Of a stretch of DNA of 64,000 nt, positions 33,926-42,638 are shown in pieces. Positions within the stretch are counted from its first letter, which is position 1, and every line of letters begins with the position of its first letter. The stretch is from Rhododendron vialii (lineage: Eukaryota; Streptophyta; Magnoliopsida; Ericales; Ericaceae): NCBI RefSeq assembly GCF_030253575.1, contig NC_080568.1, forward strand, positions 15,823,501 to 15,887,500. The letters are read 5' to 3'. Both the position numbers and the translations under genes were made by a program. The notes beneath the pieces were generated by a model. That model did not search any database and was not told the DNA's origin. It worked only from the letters and a program-made list of their open reading frames with translations.

Positions 33926-36628
33926 GTGAGGGCGAATGGTCATTGAACTCTCTTCGGACAGTTCCAGTAGCTCTGCTTCTTCACCCATTGATATTCCCGC
34001 GGACATCTGCGAAGCGCTTCGGATCTGAGCATTCTACTGAACCCCAGTGGATTACATCGAGCCCATCGAGCCTTTGAGAGCCCCGCGTCAGGTGGACTTT
34101 TTTTGACCCCAGGATGACAAAGGCTCCAGCACTTCGGACCAAGGGCTAGGACCTTACGCGAATGCTCCCGAGGAGGTTCGAGTACAACGAAGACCGATGA
34201 GGCCGTGCCTTCTTTTGAATCAATACTTCAATGGTACCGCAGGAGCCTATGCGGAATTCAAGATTGTTTTTAGCGTGCCTCCAGACATTGAGGTTCGGCT
34301 ATTACCGAACACCAATCCCCGCGAGCTTCCACACCGACCGAGGGAGTTGATCTTTCCCCTAATGGCCATCATCGAGTGGGGAATCCGATTTCTTTTGCAT
34401 CAATTCGTGTGTCGGGTACTTCGGACCCTATCTCTTGCCTCCTCCCAGCTCACGGTTAACTCCTATCGTATTATCACGAGCATTATTAAGTTGAGGAGAC
34501 AATACAACCTGACGTTCGAACTGGAGGAGCTCTTTGGGGTTTACCTGGTGGGGGTCAAGCGAGAGAACAACCGGTATTACTTATCCTATCGAATAGGATA
34601 CGACAAGTTTTTGATAAACCATCTGCCCGATTCCGAAGAGTGGGCGAGCATATACGTCTCGATCATCGGGAATTTCATGTTCGGACCCGAAGAGAGCATT
34701 GACACTGCAACCACGATACAGTTCGGGGCCAGCTCTCCCGGTCTGTGGACTTCTTTCCTTAGTTTATATTTTATATATTTCGTTATGCCTTGTATATACT
34801 GACTTTGCTATCTCCCTTTTTGTCAGTTATTTGCAATTGACGGTGTCGTGCAAGGGCTTCGGGAGAGGGCAGTTTGGGCTTGCATCACAGCTGCTTTCGC
34901 CATCCCACTCACGAGCCGATACGCCCCAGATTTTCTTGGTTATGTCCCGACTTACACGAGCTATCTGAAGAAAAGGAAGAAAATGAGGCACAACTGAAGT
35001 AGAAGGGAGCACCTCCAGGCCTCGAGGAACTGTACGCGAGGAGATTGACCAAGAAACGCGTAAAAGGACCAGGCTAAGTGGTGAAATGGCAGGTCCGGGA
35101 ACTCGGGAGGTGTTGAACCTCAGGCATCAGAGGCTAAAGGGTCGGGGCAGAGGATCTGTCTTCGGTACTCCTGGTGTCGGAACCTCGAGGGCCTCACCCA
35201 TTTCCCCAGAGGGGCCCCCAGAGAAGAGGGCTCGGCTTGAGGAAAGGGACGGAGGCGAGGGAAGGGAGAAAGAGCTGATCCTCATTACTAAGGAGGAGGG
35301 AGAGCGGGGAGAGGAACGGAGAGAAGAGACCTGCGATGGGGACGATGGCAGCTGGGTCCATCCGAGGGATCTCCCCTGGGCCCAGGAGTTTCGTCATTAT
35401 GCTGGGCGCCTGATCCACCATGCAGACAACGTCTCCAACCTCGACACAGCGTTTGGGATGCTCTGGGGCTGCATTCTCCCTCAGGATTCCAAGGCTGTCC
35501 GGGGCTTGACCGAGGATATTACCGGGAAAATAGCACTGGCGCTCTTCACTGTAAGAGCATCCACATTGTAATAATCAAACTGATATGGATAAGCAAACTT
35601 AACAATAATACTAAAAAAACACCTCACATTGTAATAAGCAAAGTTACAAGTCTTTTAGCAAATAACCAAATCTCACTCATTCCATAACCAAACTTAACAA
35701 CTTTTACCAATAACCAAAACTCAATAACCAAATCCAATAACCAAACTCAAAACTCAATAACTAAAAAATACCCCACATTAGAATCATCTCATCGAGACGA
35801 ATAATTTGGTGTGGTCGGGTGCGTGATTGGAACTCGTTTGCAATTGGACATAGGTGCATTGTGTACTGTGGGGGTTTTTTTTTATAGGGATGCAAAAATA
35901 ACAAATGTGGAGCTAAATGTTGTTAAGTTTGATTGTGAACTAAATGGATAATCAAATGCTGACGTGGCACATTTTGGTTATTGATTTTGATTATTCCCAT
36001 TGCGGATGCTCTAAGTTGTGATTGCTCTCCATTTATTCCCTTCGGTTAGGTGCTTGTAATAAATTATGTTTTGTGTTGACACACTGGCGCTCGGGCATTG
36101 ATGGTTAATGACCGGTGCAAGGCGCATGAGCAAGAAATCGAAGAGTTGAAGCAAACCTTTGCACAGAGGGAGGATGATTTGAAGGTGGCTCGGGAGACCT
36201 ATGATCTCTACTTGGCTGACTTCCAAAGATACGACAAGGAGTGGGTACTCGCCGAAGGCAGAGCCACCAAGGCCGAGGAGGACGCTAACACCCTGAGGGT
36301 TACCCGAGCCCGAGAGGTCAAGTTCGCGAGGACTAAGGGCTACGACGAAGGCTGGGACACAGCTGGAGTGGAATACAAGAAACAGGTTCAGAAGATTGAG
36401 GCCAAGCTGCATAGGGATTGCTTCCTGGATGGGTTGCGCTTCGGGCACGAGGCCCTGTTAAGCAAACTTGATCTCCCTGAGGATTCAGAACTATGAACCA
36501 CACCCCAGCCACCTCCCGAAGAGCTCGTGCTGCCCGAAGAGGAAAATGAAGCGGTGGCGAACCCTGAGGAGTTGCAGGCACCCAAGAACCAGGCTGATCC
36601 CAATGCCCCTGCTCCTGCTAACACATGA
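33926..36628 (+). pseudogene. antisense gene (aORF) of element B, broken
   Basis: The predicted leader intron runs from 33546 to 33925 (CTCAG|GTATG ... TTTGTTAG|GTGAGG), and the first ATG is at 33936 (MVIELSSDSSSSSAS). The conserved domain spans about 34213-34730, with RELIFPLMAIIEWGIRFLLH, LTVNSYRIITSIIKL and LPDSEEWASIYVSIIGNF. It resembles the plant Pfam family named putative gypsy type transposon. A second part holds FLGYVPTYTSYLKKRKK (about 34935) and then a charged linker (35086-35550). The last part, about 36080-36628, is a coiled coil with EIEELKQTFAQREDDLKVA and an acidic/Pro-rich tail. Stops near 34026, 34800, 34990 and 36494 and a MITE at the exon 2 donor show decay. The function is unknown; the homologues in A and D share the layout. 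Confidence 0.7.
35555..36011. mobile_element. Tourist-like MITE in a splice donor of the antisense gene
   Basis: Inverted ends GAGCATCCACATTGTAATAA and the complement of GAGCATCCGCAATGGGAATA, flanked by TAA at 35552-35554 and 36012-36014; 457 bp, AT-rich interior without transposase. Removing the element and one TAA leaves CACTGTAAGTTG, a strong donor, so the target was the second-exon splice donor of the antisense gene. Confidence 0.8.
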
Positions 36629-37704
36629 AAGAGCTTCACCCCTCTCTCTTCTGAAAAATGTTTTAAACTTTTTGATTTACCATTTAACTAGACGGCTCCG
36701 AACATTCAGAGTTTGCCATTCTAGAGTTCGTAAATATTTCTTGATGCGGCAGGCGCCAAATGCTTGGCCAAAATCTGATCACTTGTAATGGTTTAAGTAG
36801 GATTTAAGCTTGCAGTTCACTTTGTAGCTTCTGTGAATGAATGTTTTCTTTTCCCAAATGTTATGTTTATCTTTGAAATGATTGTATGAATTTGTTGTTG
36901 TTGCTTGGGTGTCGATCCCCCTGCTTCAGTGAGACTTATGGATTTGTGTAACTTTAACAGAAGCATGAACCAAAGCATTCGTCAAACATACTAAAAGATG
37001 GTGGTTCAGAAAAAAGGTTGGTTTGTGGGTGCCCCTGCTTCTGGCGGGCCTACTGTGTAAATAGGCAGGGAAGGAGCCAAAGTACAAGGGTTAATTTCTT
37101 AAGCCCCTGCCTTTGGCAAGGTCAGAAGGGGCCAAGCGACCTAATTCGAAGCAAGTATTTTAGCAACTTTGAGTTTTCATGCCCCTGCTTTGGGCTAGGG
37201 TGCCTCGGCTAATTGTTAGGAATTTAGTTGAGTGGTGGACACACTCATGATAGGGTGGGGCTGCTAGGGGATTTGGGCTGGAGTCTCGAAGGGGAGATGG
37301 CGTCGGCTAGGACTTCGGGATGCAGCGAAACCGAGCAGTGGATGACTTGTTGGTGGGTCAGAATAAGGGGCTCGGGTAAAAGCCGAGTATCCTTATGGCG
37401 AGCAACCGAAAGTCCAGACGACCGAGAAGGCCAGGGTGATTTTGTGGGAATTTTTTCTGAGGGGATTACCCAGGAGAAGACATAACCACTGAAGTTGATA
37501 TAAAACGGTCTGAGTGACAACGAACCGAGTGGAAAAAGTAAACAACAGAGGCAAAACGAATAAGCATTGGCAAGAAAAGAAGATTCTCATTGATACTTGT
37601 TAGGTACTATCGTTACATAAGCAAGTTGTCCCCAAAACAAAATTACTTAAGAGGATAAATACAGATAAAAAAGAAGGCGACGGGTCCTAGGAACTGAGGC
37701 GTTG
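36629..37704. other. element B spacer between antisense gene and integrase
   Basis: No coding domain. The phrase GCCCCTGC followed by TT or CTTTGGC occurs three times (about 37031, 37101 and 37181), with partner GGGGCC or GGCAGGG segments able to pair with it. It sits where element A has its palindrome array, between two convergent transcription units. Confidence 0.5.
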
Positions 37705-38730
37705 CTAGCCATAGAATTTCTTTTGGTTGTTTGCATTCCAGGTCTTAGCGATAGGAGAACCATCGAACTTCTCCAACTTGTAATTTCCCGAACCGAGGTG
37801 CTTGAGGACTCGGTAAGGGCCCTCCCAATTGGGCATTAGCTTCATTTTCTTGGACTTCTCCACCACTTTCTTCCAGACAAGGTTGTCAGGTTTGAACGAC
37901 CTAAGACGGACACTATGGTTGTAGCCCTTGACAACTTCCTATTGGTACGAAGCGAGCTTGATCCTTGCATTTTCACGTTCCTCCTCAGCCAAGTTGAGAT
38001 TCGAAGCGATGTTGTTGTTATTCACTGACTCGTCGAAATTTTCAGTACGCATTGTTGGGAGCCCGACTTGAAGGGGAATGACAGCCTTTATTCTAAATGC
38101 CAAGGAAAAGGGAGTGCGACTAGTGGATCGCTAAGGTGTAGTACGGTAGCCCCAGAGCACCCTGGGTAGCTCCTCGGCCCATTTGCCCCGCGCCTGACTC
38201 GAGTCGGCGCTTTATCCCTGATAAAATTGCCTTGTTTGCAGCCTCGGCCTGCCCGTTGCCTTGGGGGTAAGCTGGAGTGGATGTGTCCCATTTGATACCG
38301 TATTCGTCTAATAGGGACTGGTATTTCTGCCCGATAAACTACCGCCCATTGTCCGTGATGATAGCGAAGGGAACACTAAAGCGAGAGATGATATTTTGCC
38401 AAACGAAACGAATGACGTCTGTTTCTTCAATAGTGACCAAGGGCTCGGCTTCGGCCATTTTGAGAAATAGTTGGTGGCGGTTAAAAGGAACTTAAACCCA
38501 CCGGGAGAAACGGGGAGCTTACTGACGATATCCATGCCCCACTGAGAGAAGGGCCAAGGGCTAGTGAGGGGGCTAAGGTCCCGAGCCGGCTAGTGCATAA
38601 TGGGGGCGAACATTTGGCATTTCCGACAATGCTTGACAAACTCTTCAGAATCCTTCTTCATTGTTGGCCACCAATACCCTTGAGAGATGGCTCGGTGAGC
38701 GAGGGACCGTCCACCGGAGTGACAACCGCT
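37705..38730 (-). pseudogene. integrase of element B, broken
   Basis: Zinc-finger residues HCRKCQMF lie near 38620, followed by PLTSPWPFSQWGMDIV and FKFLLTATNYFSKW, the start of the rve catalytic core (38535-38308). The next core segment, TPAYPQGNGQAEAANK, is in another frame (about 38291-38230). The C-terminal part with NWEGPYRVL and KLEKFDG ends at 37705. Frames change at least twice, and a TAG separates the zinc finger from the core. The order and motifs match Tat-lineage integrase, which inserts cDNA into the genome; this copy cannot be active. Confidence 0.8.
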
Positions 38731-39104
38731 GTCACCGGCATGGAGCTCTTCGATGATGCCCGATACTTGGTGGGGTGTGCGACCAACAGATACGGGCGGA
38801 TAAATGATCTTCGGTAAAGCTTACCAATCGGATTGAGCTAAAAGAGAGCGGCTTTATTGCGGAGTTGGTGAGCGTCCTTCTTGTCAGTGGGGAGGACATC
38901 ATCTCGCAGGTAGCCAATGATCTCATCCATCCAGCTCAGGCCGAGCTCTATGCTGAGTACCACTTGATTCAATACTTCAAGTTCGAAACTGGGATTGTCA
39001 ATGGAGCTGAAAGAGATAGAATGATGTCCTGATGAGAAGCAAGCCGAGGCGAGCCCTGCAAGGGCGTCGGCATGGGCATTCTATTCTCTAGAAATATGTT
39101 CGAC

Positions 39105-39413
39105 TCAAATAGCTTTGAAATTTTTGACGAGTCGGACGGCAAAGCTAAGGTAAGTACACATTCGGTCGTCTCGAGCTTCATATTCCTCCGACAGCTGGTT
39201 AACCATTAATTGGGAATCACTGTAAACCACAAGTTCTTCGATGCCCAGAGCTTCGGCCGTTTTGAGCCCGGAGATCAGTGCTTTGTACTCAGCCTTACTG
39301 TTGGAGGCTGAAAAGTTGATAGAGAGGGAGCTTTCATGTAAGATGCTGGAAGGGGAGAGGAGGACGACTCCAGCTCCTGCGCCTCGGCTGTTGGAGGCGT
39401 CGTCGACATACAT
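39105..39413 (-). pseudogene. second (archaeal-type) RNase H domain of element B
   Basis: The segment MYVDDASNSRGAGAGVVLLS followed by AEYKALISGLKTAEALG and VVYSDSQLMVNQL is the additional RNase H found in Tat elements. The Asp of VDDAS, Glu of AEYKAL and Asp of YSDSQL are the expected catalytic positions. The frame ends shortly after FAVRLVKNFKAI at 39105. Confidence 0.8.
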
Positions 39414-39589
39414 CTTTCATACATCTCTGTGGAAAAGCTTCCAGGTAGTGCTCGGGTTCACCTAGAGCGCTTCTTTGGTGCTTGGAGCTGGAGCCGAAGC
39501 AAGAGAATCGACTGGAGTGAGCTCAACGATGAAGTCGACGAGGACCTAAGCTTTGATTGATGTCCGAGGCTGGAAATGGACGAGCACCA

Positions 39590-40867
39590 AGCTTATAACG
39601 TGCGGAAAGACGGCCAGGTATAGGAACAAGTCCTCCTGGTCCTGAGGCGTGACGAGGAGTGGGGCCTCGAAAGGTATGTCTTCAACTGCTGGAGGGCTCG
39701 ATCATAGTCTTCTGTCCAATTGAAGCTTCGTCGGCTACCCTTCAAGAGGGCGAAAAATGGCTGGCATTTATTGGAGGAGCGACTGATGAATCGGTTCAGG
39801 GCGGCGGCCATGCCTGTTAAACGTTGAATGTCCCTCTTATTGTGGGGAGCTGATAGTTTCTCAATGGCAAGTAGTTGAGTGGGGTCGGCTTCAATACCGT
39901 GTCGGGAGACGAGGTGACCAAGAAATTTGTCGGAGCTGACATCGAAGGCACACTTCTCGGCATTGAGGCAGAGCTTGTGCTTTTTGAGGATTTCGAAGGC
40001 TTCGGCGAGGTGGGTCAGGTGATCACTGGCGAGCATGCTTTTGACCACCATATCATCGATGTAAGCCATCATGGTGTCGCCAAGTAAGTGCTCATACATT
40101 TTGCTTATCATTAGTTGAAAAGTGGCCCCGGCGTTGTTCAGGCCGAAGGGCATAACGAGATATCTGAAGATTCCGTGAGGGGTGATGAAAGCCATGTTTT
40201 CGACGTCTCCTTTGCTCATGACGATCTAATGGTAGCCCTGGTAGGCGTCCATAAAGCTGAGTCGGGCATGGCCGGCTGTGGCATCGACGAGCTGGTCAAT
40301 CCGTGGAAGGGGGAAGAAGTCCTTTGGGCAGGGGTCATTGAGATTGGAATAATCGCCGCAAACCCGCCACTTGCCATTCTTCTTCTTGACCACCACGGTG
40401 TTGGCCAACCACTTGAGGTATTGCACTTTTCGGATGACCTTCGTATTCAGGAGCTGGTTGACCTCTTCAATGATAGCTTCAGAATGGACCGGGTAGGATC
40501 GCCTTGCTCTTTGCACAACTGGGCGTTTAGCTAGGTCAATGTTAAGCTCGTGGCAGATAAACGAGGGATCGACCCCGGGCATCTCATATGGGGTCCATGC
40601 AAATACTTCTATGTTCTTGTTGAGGAAGTCAACCATCTCATTCGGTTCGGTGTCACTAAGTGAGGAACCGACAAGGAAAGAACGGGAACCGTCTTTGGTG
40701 ATGGGGATGGTGACAAGATCTTCTATTGCTTTCTCGTCGGCCGGTCTGCCGACGTCTTCCAGAACTGAGGCCTCGGGAACCTCGATGAGGTTGACCCGGG
40801 AAGTCTGCTTACTGCTACGGACCACGTTGACATAACATCTTTTGGGCGCGGTTTGATCTCCATACAA
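39590..40867 (-). pseudogene. reverse transcriptase of element B with truncated RNase H
   Basis: The first block (40867-40226) contains KKNGKWRVCGDYSNLNDPCP and PLPRIDQLVDATAGHARLSF and is ended by TAG where the family continues YHQI. The second block (40219-39593) holds PFGLNNAGATFQ and the catalytic AYIDDMVVKS. It continues to FLGHLVSRHGIEADP and the RNase H start (FFALLKGSRRSFNWTEDYDRAL). After LKTYLS the frame is lost. Directly downstream in another frame comes the peptide that normally follows RNase H (QPRTSIKAQVLVDFIVEL), so most of RNase H has been deleted. Confidence 0.85.
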
Positions 40868-41174
40868 GTCCTTCTGGTGTCCATTAGCACCAATGAAGCG
40901 GACTACCTAGTGATAAGTGAAAGCGATAGCCTTCAGCTTATGGAGTTAGGTGGGCTCGACAATTACGTTGTAAGGGCTAGGAACATCGGCAACCACAAAC
41001 TTCATCTCAAGGACCACCGATCCAGCAAAGACGGGAAGGGTGATTATACCGAAGGGCCATATCGGTGCCCCGTTGAACCCGACGAGGGGAACTTCAGAGG
41101 GATAGAGGTCGGTTTCGGAGATCTTCAAATCCTTGAACAGAGAATAGTACATGACCTCGGCTGAGCTGCCTTGG
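40868..41174 (-). pseudogene. aspartic protease of element B, truncated by element C
   Basis: The minus strand gives SSAEVMYYSLFKDLKI, VPLVGFNGAPIWPFGIITLP and VVADVPSPYNVIV, the Tat retropepsin. The catalytic DTG that should precede SSAEV is missing because the Athila LTR of element C starts at 41175. The six pol-side bases TTGG and upstream C mark the junction. Confidence 0.8.
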
Positions 41175-41565
41175 TGATAGGTGCTGAAAAGCACCCATTT
41201 AATCTGCCTAATCTACGCTTTGTCGGTTTGTTTACATTGCTACTTGATATATTTTAGTGTTTTGTGGTGATTGCAGGCCTTCGAGACCGACAGTTGCGAA
41301 AACGTGCAATGAAAGGTCTTACGGAGTGTTGCTGAGAAGTTGGGAGATCTTGGAGGGGAGTTGCACGTGCAAGTTGGGTGATCTTGGGGTCATGGTGCAT
41401 AATGTTTCAAAGTTGTCTTGTTAATTTACAATTACACAAAGTGGAAGGGCCTTTATGTAGTTAATACATTAAAATACAAAACCCTATTTAATGAATCTGA
41501 CTTGCCTACCTCGGCAGTTAGTTTTTGGACGGGAAATTCTCGGCTGTGGGACTCTCGGTCGTGGG
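41175..41565 (+). mobile_element. element C 5' LTR, first part
   Basis: Starts TGATAGGTGCTGAAAAGCACC exactly as at 16720 and diverges after about 200 bp. It ends at the insertion site of element A; the five bases GTGGG before the insertion correspond to GTTGG on the other side. Confidence 0.8.
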
Positions 41566-42590
41566 TGTAGGGAGGTATTCCCGTGAACATACATTTTGTT
41601 GCCGAACACGTGATATTCGGGAGCACGTGGTAAGTATGACAGGACTTACCGCCGGGCAGTTTGGTGAACAGCGATATGGACCAATGATATGGGAAGTCAT
41701 TGATCCATGCTGTTTGTTCGGCAAATTAAGGGCCAATAATATGAGAAGTCATGGCTATAAACTGACTGTTCAACAGTTAGAGACATTCCGATTACATCGG
41801 ACCAAGTTACATGTGAAGTAGCTGGTCCGAAGCAGACTGTTCGGTTATAAAACAGCCGAACGGATGAAGCAAGAACCAAGCACGTGATACGAGAGATCAC
41901 GGGTTAAAAGCAATGCAAATGGTATGTGGGACCATAGTTTGAATATAGACAGGACAGTCATCGTGCTAAACAAGTGTTCGGCAATATGGACCAGTGACAT
42001 GAGAAGTCAATGGTCCAAGCCATCTGTTCGGCCATGAGATGGCCGAGCAAAGAAAGAGCTCCAATCAAGAATAGGAGCATAGGGAATACTCTGGAAGATT
42101 CCAGAGTAGTCATGTCCCGTAAAGGAATAAGATCCCGGGAATATAGGATCTAGTAAAGATACCCAATGAGAATGGATGTTCAGCTCATTATGGAAAAAGA
42201 TCCAAAGAGGACTCTTTTAATGAGCTGATAAAGGAAACGAGAATCCTTGATGTCCTGGGTTTCCTATACGAGTTGGGAATCCTATGGCAATAGGGATGCT
42301 TGGGCGCCAAGCATACGAATGTCTATATAAACAGAGTAAACCTAGAGGTAAAAGGTACGCAATACATTGTATTATTCGATATTCTCCTACTGATAATTAG
42401 GGTTTCTTTAGTACGAAATACTAACAGAGGCATCGGAGGGCCTTTGCCACGAGAGGCAAAGGTGCACTCACTCCTTGTTTGTTTTGCAGGACAAGGGTTT
42501 CATTGACAAATTAGGGTTCCGGTCAAGAGGCACGTGAAGCCATTGCATTCCAGTGCTATTCAGAGCACTACTTGAATTTGTCCACCTACA
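41566..42590 (+). mobile_element. element A 5' LTR
   Basis: Starts TGTAGGGAGGTATTCCC and ends TTGTCCACCTACA. A TATA box CTATATAAAC lies at 42323-42332. It carries many GTTCGGC/GCCGAAC motifs. Confidence 0.95.
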
Positions 42591-42591
42591 A

Positions 42592-42609
42592 TTGGCGCCG
42601 TCTGTGGGA
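42592..42609 (+). promoter_or_regulatory. primer-binding site of element A
   Basis: TTGGCGCCGTCTGTGGGA begins two bases after the 5' LTR, the usual Tat-lineage tRNA primer site. Confidence 0.8.
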
Positions 42610-42638
42610 AGCGAAAGAGTTCCCTTTGAAATACGACC

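Larger units (their letters stand above)
32419..41174 (-). mobile_element. element B: decayed Tat-lineage Ty3/gypsy retrotransposon, truncated at its protease
   Basis: On the minus strand the order is protease (41174-40868), reverse transcriptase (40867-39590), a remnant RNase H, a second RNase H (39413-39105), integrase (about 38730-37705), then an antisense gene on the plus strand (33412-36628), polypurine tract and 3' LTR (33022-32419). The additional archaeal-type RNase H and the antisense gene between integrase and LTR mark the Tat lineage. The gag and 5' LTR are missing from the window because element C is inserted at 41175 inside the protease. All genes are broken by stops and frameshifts. 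Confidence 0.85.

Noticed and set aside
39875..41164. Plus-strand frames over element B pol
   Set aside because: They are antisense shadows of the RT and protease, with no own motifs.
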